Below are positions 25,014 to 34,253 of a stretch of DNA of 52,148 nt, piece by piece. A program made the translations under genes and the position numbers. Under the pieces are notes generated by a model. That model saw nothing but the letters and a program-made list of their open reading frames with translations, did not search any database and had not been told where the DNA came from. Every line of letters starts with the position of its first letter. The first letter of the stretch is position 1. The DNA comes from Candidatus Gastranaerophilales bacterium (GTDB taxonomy: Bacteria > Cyanobacteriota > Vampirovibrionia > Gastranaerophilales > Gastranaerophilaceae), in the NCBI GenBank assembly GCA_910587175.1, contig CAJULH010000010.1, forward strand, positions 1-52,148, in the 5' to 3' direction.

Positions 25014-26264
25014 ATGAATATAGACGAAATTGTAAAAGAGGCAAATAAAGCAAAGATAAAGCTTATGGGGCTTGATACCGAAATTAAAAACAAAGCCCTT
25101 GAAGCTGTTGCAAAAAATATTGAATCAAACAAAGAAAAAATTTATGAAGCAAATAAAAAAGACCTTGAACAGGCGCAAAATCTTGTAGAATCAGGCAAAA
25201 TCACAAAGGCAACATTTGGCAGATTAAAACTTGATGAAAACAAAATGCGGGATATGATTCAGGGCATTTATGATGTTATAAAGCTAGAAGACCCTGTAAA
25301 TAAGACTATATTTACCCGTGAACTTGATGAGGGGCTTATTTTAAAGAAAATAACCACTCCAATCGGAGTTTTGGGCATTATTTTTGAAGCGCGCCCTGAT
25401 GTAATTTCACAGATTTCATCCTTAGCTATAAAATCCGGCAACGCAGTGATTTTAAAGGGCGGTTCTGAAGCAAACAATACAAATGCTGCCATTTTTGAAA
25501 TTATAACAGAAGCTCTTAAATCAACAGAAGGCTTCCCAAACGGCGCTGTAAATCTTGTATATTCACATGATGACATTAAAGAAATGTTATCCCAGGATGG
25601 AAAAATTGATTTAATTATCCCAAGGGGTTCAAATAAGCTTGTAAAATTTATTCAGGAAAATACAAAAATCCCTGTTTTAGGACATGCGTCAGGAATATGC
25701 CATATTTTTATAGATGAATCTGCAGATTTTGATATGGCAAAGAAAATCTGTATTGATGCAAAAATACAGTATCCTACAGCCTGCAATGCGGTTGAAACAA
25801 TTCTTGTGCATAAAGATTTTAAATATTATGACAAATTAAAAGAAGCACTTATTAATGCAGATATAAAAGTGATTGAAAACCCTGAAAAATATGACCATGA
25901 ATATTCTGATACAATTCTTTCAATGAAAAAAATTGACGGGTTAAATGAAGCCATAGAACATATAAATACATACGGTTCCCATCATACGGATTCTATAATT
26001 ACAAACGATGATAAAAACGCTGAAACTTTTATGAATAATGTGGATTCTGCAGGTGTATTCAAAAATGCCTCCACAAGATTTTCTGATGGTTTCAGATACG
26101 GCTTTGGAGCTGAAGTCGGAATTTCTACAAATAAAACCCACGCAAGGGGTCCAGTGGGCTTAGACGGACTTTGTATTTATAAATACAAACTTGAAGGCAG
26201 AGGGCAGATTGTGGATGATTATGTCAAAGGAAGAAAAACCTTAAAACATAAAGATATAATATAA
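25014..26264 (+). CDS. proA: Glutamate-5-semialdehyde dehydrogenase
   Basis: The 416-residue aldehyde-dehydrogenase-fold protein shows IGVLGIIFEARPDVISQI, GGSEANNTN, LIIPRGSNKLV and the catalytic cysteine in YPTACNAVETILVH. It also has the C-terminal signature FGAEVGISTNKTHARGPVGL. It reduces glutamyl-5-phosphate to the semialdehyde with NADPH. It is the last gene of the ald-proB-proA group. A weak GC hairpin with T-rich sequence follows (26270-26300). Confidence 0.97.
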   Translation: MNIDEIVKEANKAKIKLMGLDTEIKNKALEAVAKNIESNKEKIYEANKKDLEQAQNLVESGKITKATFGRLKLDENKMRDMIQGIYDVIKLEDPVNKTIFTRELDEGLILKKITTPIGVLGIIFEARPDVISQISSLAIKSGNAVILKGGSEANNTNAAIFEIITEALKSTEGFPNGAVNLVYSHDDIKEMLSQDGKIDLIIPRGSNKLVKFIQENTKIPVLGHASGICHIFIDESADFDMAKKICIDAKIQYPTACNAVETILVHKDFKYYDKLKEALINADIKVIENPEKYDHEYSDTILSMKKIDGLNEAIEHINTYGSHHTDSIITNDDKNAETFMNNVDSAGVFKNASTRFSDGFRYGFGAEVGISTNKTHARGPVGLDGLCIYKYKLEGRGQIVDDYVKGRKTLKHKDII

Positions 26265-26374
26265 AAATTGTGCCGTACAGCCTTGGCGTTTTATTTTTTT
26301 GTTTTATAATAAAAACCAACAAATAAATTTCTGCCGGAAATTATATTAGTTATGAGAGGCTAGAGAAGTAAATT

Positions 26375-27286
26375 TTGACAAACAACGAACTTATCGAAAA
26401 AATAAATAAGTTGAAGAAGGAGAAGAATGCAATAATTCTTGCCCACTGTTATCAAAACCCGGAGATTGACTTTGTGGCAGATTATGTAGGAGATTCTCTC
26501 GGTCTTAGCCGTCTTGCAAGCAAAACCGATGCCGAAATTATTGTATTTGCAGGTGTTTATTTTATGGCGGAAACCGCAAAAATATTGTCGCCTGATAAAA
26601 AGGTTCTTTTGCCCAATAAAAATTCCGGCTGCAATATGGCAGATATGATAAATTTAGCCCAGGTAAAAGAATTTAAAGAAAAACACCCCGGCACTCCTTT
26701 GGTATGTTATGTAAATTCTACAGCTGAAGTCAAAGCACAGTGCGATATTTGCTGCACAAGTGCAAATGCCATAAATGTTATAAAATCTTTAGGATTAAAA
26801 AAGGTGCTTTTTGCACCGGATTGCTATCTTGGAAGCTGGGCACAAAAAAATTTGCCGGATATTGAAATTATAAGCTACCCCGGCTATTGCCCAACCCATC
26901 TTCGAATCATACCTGATGAAATTGTTAAGATGAAAATAATGTATAAGGATGCAAAGATTTTGGTGCACCCCGAATGTCATCAGGAAGTAGTGAAACTTGC
27001 AGATTTTGTAGGATCTACAACACAAATTATGCAGTATTGCGAAAGCACAAATTTTAAACAATACATTATTGCAACAGAAAAAGGGGTTGTTGACAGATTA
27101 AAACGCGATTTTCCTGAAAAAGAATTTATTCTTGCTTCTCCAAAGCTTGTCTGCCACAATATGAAGTGGAATACGCTTGATGATATTTTAAATTCGCTGC
27201 TTTATGACCAGCATGAAGTAACGGTTGAAGAAGAAATAAGACAAAAGGCGCTGAATTCTATTCAAAGAATGATTGAACTCAAATAG
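26375..27286 (+). CDS. nadA: Quinolinate synthase A
   Basis: The 303-residue protein is a short-form NadA with three homologous domains. The [4Fe-4S] ligands are placed as in the Thermotoga-type enzyme: C86 in NSGCNMAD, C172 in GYCPTHL and C260 in KLVCHNMKW. Other conserved pieces are ILAHCYQNPEI, DYVGDSLGLS and ILVHPECHQEVV. It condenses iminoaspartate with DHAP to quinolinate for NAD. The start is TTG (26375) because no usable ATG lies before the conserved region; a GAGAAG site precedes it. nadB and nadC are not adjacent. Confidence 0.96.
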   Translation: MTNNELIEKINKLKKEKNAIILAHCYQNPEIDFVADYVGDSLGLSRLASKTDAEIIVFAGVYFMAETAKILSPDKKVLLPNKNSGCNMADMINLAQVKEFKEKHPGTPLVCYVNSTAEVKAQCDICCTSANAINVIKSLGLKKVLFAPDCYLGSWAQKNLPDIEIISYPGYCPTHLRIIPDEIVKMKIMYKDAKILVHPECHQEVVKLADFVGSTTQIMQYCESTNFKQYIIATEKGVVDRLKRDFPEKEFILASPKLVCHNMKWNTLDDILNSLLYDQHEVTVEEEIRQKALNSIQRMIELK

Positions 27287-27325
27287 TAAAATTGCACAAA
27301 TGAGTGAAGTTTTTTTCTGTATATT

Positions 27326-28597
27326 TTACAGATTCGTATGTGAACCCTTTATGTGTCTGTACTGATGATTTTTAACATACTTTAGATGTTTTTCAACACC
27401 GTTTGCAATACCTTCTGCCACAGTATTTTGAAATTCTTCATCGGTTAATTTTGCTCTCTCATATGGATGAATTAAGTATCCGCATTCCACAAGAATGCTC
27501 ACAGGATTTGTAGCCCTTGTAATTGCAAGGGATGAATTAAAAACACCGTCATCTTTAAATCCTGTTGCGCGAACAAGACTGTTTTGAACACTGTATGCCA
27601 GGCTTTTTGCATTTTCATTGTAATAATATACACCGCTTCCGTGTTTTTTCTCATACTCTGAAGGATTTGGAAGGGAATTTTGATGTATGCTGATTAAAAA
27701 ATCAGCTTTTGCTTTTGAAGCTATATCTATCCTTTTATAAAGTCCCGTATCCATATCTTTTTTACGGGTAAGAATTGTTTTTGCACCGCGCTTTTTAAGC
27801 TCTTTATTTAATTTTTTTGTAATCTGGAGGTTTATATCTTTCTCTTTGATACCCCGGGAAATACATCCGGGCTCACTTCCGCCATGACCTGCATCAAGAG
27901 CAATTTTTACGCCCTTAAGTGATTTTCGAGATTTTATATCCAGAGGTTTTCTTATTTCAAGAATTAATGCATTATTTCTCCTCTTAACATCGTACCCGAA
28001 AACAGGCGCCCCGCTTCTGTAATCCACTGCTAAAACTCCCGTTTTTATGTCAGGTTTCATAAGGGCAATATTAAAATTTTCGGTTCTTTTGGAAAATTTG
28101 TGCAAATCTTTGTTTTTGCTTCGTTTTTTATTTTTTTTGATATCAACATCGTAAAGCCTGAATGCAAGATTTTTCCCGGATTGTTCAATCTTATACGGTG
28201 TTTGTATATCAGTCTTGGTCTTTATTTTAACAACATAATTTCTCTTGTTGTTATAAAGTTTTATCTTTGAAATTTTTGTGCCTCTTTTTTCAAGCACCTT
28301 GTCTTCAAAAGATACATATTTCTTTTCCACCCAATATCTTTTGCTTGTTCCAAAGTTTACTATGTAAAAATCAGAATCATATTCTTCAGCAAAAATAGTT
28401 ACACCCTTTCTCAGGTGCGTATACCTTGGTGCATTGGCACTTGGTGCCTCGCGAAGCGGCGTGCGGTCAAAAGTTGTCTTTAAAACAAAATACCTTAGTC
28501 CGTCATCTTCTTCCCAAGCATTTTCAGCAAAGACAGGTGAGATCAAAATATGTACAGCCAGCAAAAATGCGGCGAATAAAAATAACATCTTTTTCAT
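27326..28597 (-). CDS. Secreted N-acetylmuramoyl-L-alanine amidase with SH3b and AMIN-like domains
   Basis: From ATG 28595-28597 the protein is 423 residues. It starts MKKMLFLFAAFLLAVHILI, a signal peptide. An SH3b-like domain follows (about 35-90, RYWVEKKYVSF), then an AMIN-like region (about 105-215), and then an Amidase_3 domain with DAGHGG, an Asp/Glu-rich EKDINL, SIHQNS and the catalytic Glu in ILVECGYL. It cleaves the amide bond between MurNAc and L-Ala in peptidoglycan, likely at the septum. An upstream ATG at 28633 would add twelve residues overlapping the promoter, so I reject it. Confidence 0.93.
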   Translation of the reverse strand: MKKMLFLFAAFLLAVHILISPVFAENAWEEDDGLRYFVLKTTFDRTPLREAPSANAPRYTHLRKGVTIFAEEYDSDFYIVNFGTSKRYWVEKKYVSFEDKVLEKRGTKISKIKLYNNKRNYVVKIKTKTDIQTPYKIEQSGKNLAFRLYDVDIKKNKKRSKNKDLHKFSKRTENFNIALMKPDIKTGVLAVDYRSGAPVFGYDVKRRNNALILEIRKPLDIKSRKSLKGVKIALDAGHGGSEPGCISRGIKEKDINLQITKKLNKELKKRGAKTILTRKKDMDTGLYKRIDIASKAKADFLISIHQNSLPNPSEYEKKHGSGVYYYNENAKSLAYSVQNSLVRATGFKDDGVFNSSLAITRATNPVSILVECGYLIHPYERAKLTDEEFQNTVAEGIANGVEKHLKYVKNHQYRHIKGSHTNL

Positions 28598-28604
28598 AAC
28601 AAAG

Positions 28605-28633
28605 ATATTAGCAAAATAATAAAATTCTATCAA
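28605..28633 (-). promoter_or_regulatory. Promoter giving a leaderless amidase mRNA
   Basis: On the minus strand TTGATA (28628-28633), a 17-bp spacer and TAATAT (28605-28610) are followed by 7 nt and the amidase ATG at 28597. No ribosome-binding site exists between them. Confidence 0.65.
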
Positions 28634-28666
28634 ATTTTTTCATTTTTGCGTGTTTTAATTTTAACT

Positions 28667-30361
28667 ATGAAAATTACACCTGCCCAAAATTTTTATAATA
28701 TACAAAAAAATTTAAATTTCAAAGGAGCAGCACTGTGTGTAAACGGTTTTTCAGATTCCCATGGGAGCCTTGAAAATCTGGATATATTTTATGAAGATAT
28801 AAAAACAAACAGGGATAAACTGTTTCTTGAAAACAAAAAGGGTAATCAAAATCTTTTAACAATAGCTGGAGACTGGTTTATATCAGGAAATACGACCGGA
28901 TATATGCCAAATGAGCAGAACGATAAAAAAGTTAACTCGCATTTTTTCCAGATTAAATTCTTTAACACATTTATATACAAAATACAAGAAATGTGTGGAA
29001 ATTTGAAAACATTTTTTATACCGGGAAATCACGAATTTGATGCCGGAGAAGATGAATTTAAAAGGGTTGCAGACAGCATAGATGCAAAGATAATTATGAC
29101 CAATCTTGATTTTGAAAATTCTCCAACACTTAAAGATGAAATTGACAGTAACAAGATTGTGCAAAAAGAAATTATTGAAATAGAGGATGATAAAAACCCA
29201 AATCTTAAACACAAAGTGCTGTCATTAGGTATAAGCCCCATAAACATGCCGTATTATTCCAAAAATTTAACAGGAATAAAATTTATAGACCAGCACTTTA
29301 AAGCTGAAAAATTCGTAGAGCCGAAAGATTACGAAAAGACTTTGGCAAAAACCGTAAGTTTAATAGAAGAATTTAAAAAAGAAAACCCCAAAGGGCTTGT
29401 AATTGTAAATTGTCACACAGGAGCAAACTTTGCAAAAAATCTTGCAGAAAAAACAGGTGAAAACATAAGCCTTATCTTTGATGGTCATGAGCACAAGGAT
29501 GAAATCAGAGATATAAACGGCGTTCCCGTTGTAAGTCTTTCACAGAATTTCAAAAAATATGTCAATGCAAAGTTTTTATTGGATGATAACGGCGATTTAA
29601 AAGACGACGTTAAATTAACATCCTACTATCCTTTTAAAAACCCGAAAACCGGAGGATTCTTCCGCGGGTTTTTAAAAGGAATATTCATAAACGATTTGAA
29701 AAAGGATTACCAAATAAAGACAGAAATACCAAACATTGAAGTTTTAGGTATTGAAAATGTAAGAACAAAAAACAGCTATCTTGCAAACTTTATAACAGAT
29801 TCAATCCTTTCTGAAATTCAATCCCAGCATCCCGATGTTCAGATTTTTGGAATAAACGCTTCTGCAATACGCGGCTCGCTTGAAACAGAAACAGCCGGCG
29901 GCACTAATAATCTGCAGGCTTTAGGAGTATTAAACGGCATTACGCATCAGGATGCAAAACTTTACAAAAATAAAGTTTCCGGCAAAGTATTAATGGATTT
30001 AGTTTTAGACAACCTCCTTTTCAACGAACCTTCCCCCGAAAGATGTCCTTTGATACATTATTCAGGATTAATTATTGATAAAAAAGCAATCCTTGCAGAA
30101 TATCATTCAGGCAAGAAACCTGAAGAACTTATGAAATATGTAACAATCCAAAAAACAGGAAAACCTCTGGACCCTGATAAAAATTATACTATTACAAATG
30201 TTAAAAAATATTTTGTAAAATCCAAAAATCCACTGATTTCGGAAGAATTGGCACAAAAAGCCGAAGCTATGGATTTAAACGCCAAAGACTTGTTTGTTAA
30301 ACATATGCAGGACAATAAAGACAATCTTTATGCAAGATGCGATAACAGGATTTTAGATTAA
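28667..30361 (+). CDS. Metallophosphoesterase/5'-nucleotidase-family protein with N-terminal FKG tag
   Basis: The 564-residue protein has a calcineurin-like phosphoesterase domain (about 25-335) with SDSHGS, AGDW, FIPGNHEFDAG, VNCHTGA and FDGHEHKDE in the right order. It also has a 5'-nucleotidase C-terminal domain (about 350-555: ASAIRG, GVLNGI, YTITNVKKY). Enzymes of this build hydrolyse nucleotides or 2',3'-cyclic nucleotides, usually outside the cytoplasm. There is no classical signal peptide. The N-terminus instead carries NIQKNLNFKGA, similar to the tags of two other proteins here. The start is ATG 28667, and an upstream TTG frame is not needed. The gene is divergent from the amidase. 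Confidence 0.85.
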   Translation: MKITPAQNFYNIQKNLNFKGAALCVNGFSDSHGSLENLDIFYEDIKTNRDKLFLENKKGNQNLLTIAGDWFISGNTTGYMPNEQNDKKVNSHFFQIKFFNTFIYKIQEMCGNLKTFFIPGNHEFDAGEDEFKRVADSIDAKIIMTNLDFENSPTLKDEIDSNKIVQKEIIEIEDDKNPNLKHKVLSLGISPINMPYYSKNLTGIKFIDQHFKAEKFVEPKDYEKTLAKTVSLIEEFKKENPKGLVIVNCHTGANFAKNLAEKTGENISLIFDGHEHKDEIRDINGVPVVSLSQNFKKYVNAKFLLDDNGDLKDDVKLTSYYPFKNPKTGGFFRGFLKGIFINDLKKDYQIKTEIPNIEVLGIENVRTKNSYLANFITDSILSEIQSQHPDVQIFGINASAIRGSLETETAGGTNNLQALGVLNGITHQDAKLYKNKVSGKVLMDLVLDNLLFNEPSPERCPLIHYSGLIIDKKAILAEYHSGKKPEELMKYVTIQKTGKPLDPDKNYTITNVKKYFVKSKNPLISEELAQKAEAMDLNAKDLFVKHMQDNKDNLYARCDNRILD

Positions 30362-30582
30362 ACATTTTTACCTTTAATGACGAAATCTGCATATTTGCCT
30401 TTTTAAATCGAATAACGATTTTACACATACAATTAAAACGCATAAAATTTAAAAATTTCCTAAATTATGGAAAACTATCTCCCCCATGAATTTTGGGCGC
30501 AATTTTTCTTTATAATTAATTGTTTTTATATTCATTTTAGGATAAGGTAGATAATAAGCTAAGAAGTGAGGTATGAAATTTT

Positions 30583-31662
30583 ATGGAAGATATCGGACTT
30601 TTTGTTATAGACTTGAGCGAATGTACAAATACTGGTGAAATCATAAACAATGTTTCACTTGCGCTTGAAATCCCAAATGCATCCGGCAGAGGGATTTCTT
30701 TGAAACTAAAAGACAATGTTTTAAACCAATCCCAGATTTTGAGCATAAAATCTTTGATTGAAAGTTACAATTCACAGCTTGTATGTGTTGAAACAACCTC
30801 TTTGATTACCCAGAATGCCTGCGAAAGCATGGGAATAAAAGTAACACAGGCAAAAGTGATGAAACTCAAAAAAGCTGCAAAGGCTATGCAGGAAGAGGAT
30901 ATGCTGGTTTCAGGAGCAAATGAGCCTGTACAGAAAAATACCCTGAATGAAACGCACAATGCGCCCGAGCCAAAGATGGAAACATCTTTACCGGAAATTT
31001 TAACAGAACAGCCCGGTTTGCCTTCTATGGTAACAAATAAATTTGACGAACTAAAGACAGAACTTCCGAAAGAAGCAATCGCAGAGCCTCCAAAACCTGT
31101 CAAAGCACAGAAGCAGGCAGTAAATGAAGCACCAAAAGCCCCTGCACAGCAGGCTCCGGTGCAAAATACCAAAGAAGAGTTTGAAGGACTTCAAAGGCAG
31201 ACTATTACAGTTTATAAAAAGGCAAGTGATGAAAACCTTCAGGATGATTCAGACCTTGAAGAAGTAGATTTTTATATGCCGCCCACAGACGAGCCTGTTG
31301 TAATAGATAACAAACAGACAATTTATGTTAACCAGACATTAAGAAGTGGTCAAACCCTTGAATTTGACGGCAATATTGTAATAATAGGAGACTGTCATCC
31401 GGGTTCTGAAATTAAGGCAACAGGCGATATAACGGTTTGGGGCGTTTTAGGTTCAATTGCCCATGCCGGTTCAAAAGGAAACAGAGAAGCAAGAATAAGG
31501 GCATTGAAAATGAATGCTGTTCAGCTTAGAATTGCAAACTGTTATTCAAGACGTCCGGACGGCGGTAATATTCCATACATTGTAAAATCTGCAATCTTTA
31601 CACCCGAAGAGGCGAGGATTGTGGAAGATAATATTGTGTTGTTTAAAATGGCTAATCAATAG
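30583..31662 (+). CDS. minC: Septum site-determining protein MinC
   Basis: The 359-residue protein has an N-terminal MinC domain (about 1-95), then a long Pro/Ala/Lys/Glu-rich linker (about 100-240). The C-terminal right-handed beta-helix follows, with RSGQTLEFDGNIVIIGD, VNPGS-like CHPGSEIKATGDI, WGVLGSIAHAG and IRALKMNAVQLRIA. It inhibits FtsZ assembly away from midcell together with MinD. The linker makes it over 100 residues longer than E. coli MinC. It is 12 nt upstream of minD. A GAGG lies 11 nt before the ATG, which is a long spacing. Confidence 0.95.
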   Translation: MEDIGLFVIDLSECTNTGEIINNVSLALEIPNASGRGISLKLKDNVLNQSQILSIKSLIESYNSQLVCVETTSLITQNACESMGIKVTQAKVMKLKKAAKAMQEEDMLVSGANEPVQKNTLNETHNAPEPKMETSLPEILTEQPGLPSMVTNKFDELKTELPKEAIAEPPKPVKAQKQAVNEAPKAPAQQAPVQNTKEEFEGLQRQTITVYKKASDENLQDDSDLEEVDFYMPPTDEPVVIDNKQTIYVNQTLRSGQTLEFDGNIVIIGDCHPGSEIKATGDITVWGVLGSIAHAGSKGNREARIRALKMNAVQLRIANCYSRRPDGGNIPYIVKSAIFTPEEARIVEDNIVLFKMANQ

Positions 31663-31674
31663 GAGTAAAGATAT

Positions 31675-32499
31675 ATGACAGGTTCTGTTATTGTAATCAC
31701 ATCAGGAAAGGGCGGGGTAGGCAAAACCACGACTTCCGCAAATATAGGTACAGCCCTTGCAAAAGGCGGAAATAAGGTAGTTTTAATTGATACGGATATC
31801 GGTCTTAGAAACCTGGATTTGCTGCTTGGTCTTGAAAACCGCATTGTCTACACAATTGTTGATGTTGTTGAAGAAAGATGCAAACTGAAACAGGCACTTG
31901 TAAAGGATAAAAAAAATCCGAATCTTTGCCTTTTAGCAGCTGCACAAACAAGAGACAAATCTGCGGTAAATGCTGACCAGCTTAAAGAAATTTGCGAAAC
32001 CCTTAAAAAAGAATTTGACTATATTCTTGTTGATTGCCCGGCAGGCATTGAACAAGGGTTCCAGAATGCTGTTGCAGGTGCAAATGAAGCAATTGTTGTA
32101 ACAACTCCGGAGATGTCTGCAATACGTGATGCAGATAGAATCATAGGGCTTTTAGAATCTAAAGAAGATGTGAAAAAATACAGACTTCTTGTAAACAGAG
32201 TACGCCCGAATTTAATTAAAACAAACGACATGATGAGTGTAGAAGATGTTGTAGAAATACTTTCAGCAGAGCTTATCGGTGTAATTCCCGAAGACACAGG
32301 CGTTATTACATCTACAAACAAGGGTGAGCCTATTGTAAATGACGAAAAATCTCTTGCAGGACAGGCATATTTAAATGTTGCAAGAAGAATCCAGGGAGAA
32401 GACGTACCATTTTTAGATATTGACCAGCCGAAAAATATCATTGAAAAAATCAAAAAATTCACCAAAAAACTCATATCAAAGAAAGCGAAGGCTGAATAA
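31675..32499 (+). CDS. minD: Septum site-determining ATPase MinD
   Basis: The 274-residue protein has the deviant Walker A GKGGVGKTT (about 11-19), IDTDIGLRNLDLLLGLENRI, and the switch VDCPAGIEQGF. A C-terminal amphipathic helix (NIIEKIKKFTKKLISKK) anchors it to the membrane. ATP-bound MinD dimerises on the membrane and recruits MinC, and MinE triggers hydrolysis. Its stop codon overlaps the minE start by 1 nt (TAATG). Confidence 0.98.
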   Translation: MTGSVIVITSGKGGVGKTTTSANIGTALAKGGNKVVLIDTDIGLRNLDLLLGLENRIVYTIVDVVEERCKLKQALVKDKKNPNLCLLAAAQTRDKSAVNADQLKEICETLKKEFDYILVDCPAGIEQGFQNAVAGANEAIVVTTPEMSAIRDADRIIGLLESKEDVKKYRLLVNRVRPNLIKTNDMMSVEDVVEILSAELIGVIPEDTGVITSTNKGEPIVNDEKSLAGQAYLNVARRIQGEDVPFLDIDQPKNIIEKIKKFTKKLISKKAKAE

Positions 32500-33083
32500 T
32501 GAAAGATATTTTTCATGATTTATATAATAAGGTTTTAAGCTTTTTTACATCTACTGAAGAAGCCGACCCCACAAAGGGTGTTGCGATTAACAGATTAAAG
32601 ACTGTTCTTTTGCAGGACAGAGCCGGTTTTTCAGAACGCGCTATTCAGATGATGAAAGAGGAGCTTGTATCTGTTGTATCAAAGTATATGGAAATTGATG
32701 ATGAGAATTTCCAGCTTCAGATTGATGCACTTGAAAATAAAACAGTATTAAACTTAAGCATCCCTGTAACACGTCCGAAAACTGACGATGAAATTGATGA
32801 AGCAATCAAAGAACAGAGTCTTAAAAACCAGAAAAAAGCGGAAGAGATTGTAAAAGAACTTGAAGGTTTAATTAAAGAAAAGGCTATGGCTCTTGCAGAC
32901 GGTGAAGAGATTGACAGTGAACTCATCGAAAAGGCACAAAAAAATATAGAAGAAAAAGACGAAGAAACCACAGAAGAAAATACCAAAGAAAAAGAAGAAT
33001 CCAAAGAAGCTGATAACAGCATAGAAGAAAAGGAAGCAGAAGAAGTTCCTGATACTTCAAAGAAAACAAGGAAGAAAAAATAA
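32499..33083 (+). CDS. minE: Cell division topological specificity factor MinE with long charged tail
   Basis: Residues 1-95 match MinE: a membrane-binding amphipathic start (MKDIFHDLYNKVLSFF), an anti-MinCD region (AINRLKTVLLQDRAGFSERAIQMMKEEL) and the dimerisation strands (NLSIPV). The remaining 100 residues are an acidic and lysine-rich, low-complexity, probably coiled or disordered tail ending KKTRKKK. It roughly doubles the normal length of about 90 residues. MinE sets the Min oscillation, and what the tail adds is unknown. The tail is in frame, with neighbour-like codon use and no sign of a frameshift. Confidence 0.93.
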   Translation: MKDIFHDLYNKVLSFFTSTEEADPTKGVAINRLKTVLLQDRAGFSERAIQMMKEELVSVVSKYMEIDDENFQLQIDALENKTVLNLSIPVTRPKTDDEIDEAIKEQSLKNQKKAEEIVKELEGLIKEKAMALADGEEIDSELIEKAQKNIEEKDEETTEENTKEKEESKEADNSIEEKEAEEVPDTSKKTRKKK

Positions 33084-33178
33084 CGATTCTTTAAGCAATT
33101 TTTAAGCAAGGGACTTGAAAAACGGTAATGTTTTATTTAAGATAGCCTTACTTAATAAAAATAAACAAGGAGAAAACA

Positions 33179-33679
33179 ATGCAACTTATACTTAAAAAAG
33201 ATGTTCAAAATATTGGCGAAGTGGGCGATATAGTAAACGTTAAAGACGGATATGCAAGAAATTATTTAATTCCGAATAACCTTGCTGAAAAAGCTACAAA
33301 GGGTTCACTTGAAGCCAGAGAAAGAGATATGGCAAGAATTAAAGCCAAGGCTGAAAAACTTCATCAGGAAGCTCTTAGCCAGGCTGAAAAGATTCAGGCA
33401 GCTGAAGTTATTGAACTTTCTGCAAAAGCCGGCGAATCAGGCAAATTATTCGGTACAATTACAACAAAAAAACTTGCTGAAGAATTACTTGCAAAAACAG
33501 GAATTGAAGTGGACAGAAAAACCATCACTCTTGACAACCCGATTAACCACATTGGCGATTTCACAATGACTGTTAAATTATCTTCAAAAGTTAAGGCTCA
33601 GTTGAGAGTTACTGTTAGTGCTTCTGAAACAATCAAGGAAGCTATTGTTGAAGAAGAAGCTGAAACTAAAGAAGCATAA
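33179..33679 (+). CDS. rplI: Ribosomal protein L9
   Basis: The 166-residue protein starts with the L9 signature MQLILKKDVQNIGEVGDIVNVKDGYARNYLIP-type N-domain, here with GDIVNVKDGYARNYLIPNN. Next come a central helix (about 40-80) and the C-terminal rRNA-binding domain, followed by a short acidic tail (EEEAETKEA). L9 stabilises 23S rRNA near L1 and supports frame maintenance. A strong AAGGAG ribosome site precedes it and a strong terminator follows. Confidence 0.97.
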   Translation: MQLILKKDVQNIGEVGDIVNVKDGYARNYLIPNNLAEKATKGSLEARERDMARIKAKAEKLHQEALSQAEKIQAAEVIELSAKAGESGKLFGTITTKKLAEELLAKTGIEVDRKTITLDNPINHIGDFTMTVKLSSKVKAQLRVTVSASETIKEAIVEEEAETKEA

Positions 33680-33701
33680 TAAAGGTTTTTCAATAGAATT
33701 T

Positions 33702-33735
33702 AAAACGTCTGCACAACAAATTGCAGACGTTTTTT
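33702..33735 (+). terminator. Rho-independent terminator of rplI
   Basis: A 12-bp perfect stem AAAACGTCTGCA/TGCAGACGTTTT (33702-33713 and 33722-33733) with an 8-nt loop and a T-run, about 25 nt after the rplI stop. It may also close the minCDE transcript. Confidence 0.92.
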
Positions 33736-33750
33736 AGTGTAAACTAACCA

Positions 33751-33773
33751 AAACCCTTGCATTGCAAGGGTTT
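33751..33773. repeat. 23-bp palindrome AAACCCTTGCA-T-TGCAAGGGTTT
   Basis: Eleven-base perfect inverted arms around a single T. The left arm plus the T recurs as a direct repeat at 34101-34112. Confidence 0.7.
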
Positions 33774-34253
33774 CATTTGTTGAACACCGAAAATCCTGTC
33801 ACAGATTTATACATTGTCGATTTTGTTCGCTCCAAAGGCTTGAAAACAAACACAGCAAATTTTGCAAGACACGAAACGTCATTTGCGAACAGATTAACCC
33901 CAAAACCTGTGAGCCCGCAACAATTCAAGACAGGGCGGTCTGTTGCACATCAACCTGTAATTAGAGAGATTAAAGCAACATGCTTTGCAACAGTGTTCTT
34001 ATTTCATACCTTCTGCGCTTCCAAAATCCTTGTTAAATCTATGCAAGATAGGATTTTTAAGAATAAAAAAAGCAAGAATTTTTTGAACTAAAACGACAAA
34101 AAACCCTTGCATGCTGAATTAAACTAAATCTTTGTTATATTAAGCAGGCAATATTGGTTTATCACTCCCCAATCTTGCGCCACGCTTAATTTTAATTATA
34201 TCCACATCTAAACAATTTTGCAAGAAATCATTGGAAATCTTAAAGGATACATT
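33751..34253. other. Non-coding spacer bounded by AAACCCTTGCAT repeats
   Basis: It begins with a near-perfect 23-bp palindrome (AAACCCTTGCA, T, TGCAAGGGTTT; 33751-33773). The same AAACCCTTGCAT occurs again at 34101-34112, so the two repeats bound about 350 nt. The interior is rich in GCAA/TTGC words and has short inverted pairs (GCAACA/TGTTGC). A plus-strand open frame here has no protein-like composition. A TGCTGAATTA decamer lies at about 34112-34121. I looked for tmRNA and RNase P RNA cores and saw none. It may be a degraded element or an unknown RNA. Confidence 0.35.

Noticed and set aside
26270..26300. Terminator after proA
   Set aside because: The possible stem is only 3-4 bp (GCC/GGC) before a T-rich stretch, too weak to list as a feature.
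30573..30640. 21-codon overlapping leader ORF before minC
   Set aside because: It has a GAGG at a short distance, but the peptide is short and unremarkable and lies mostly inside minC; there is no sign of attenuation.
33762..34091. 109-codon plus-strand frame after rplI
   Set aside because: It starts at a TTG inside the palindrome, has no ribosome site, and its composition does not look like a folded protein; it spans the repeat-bounded non-coding block.
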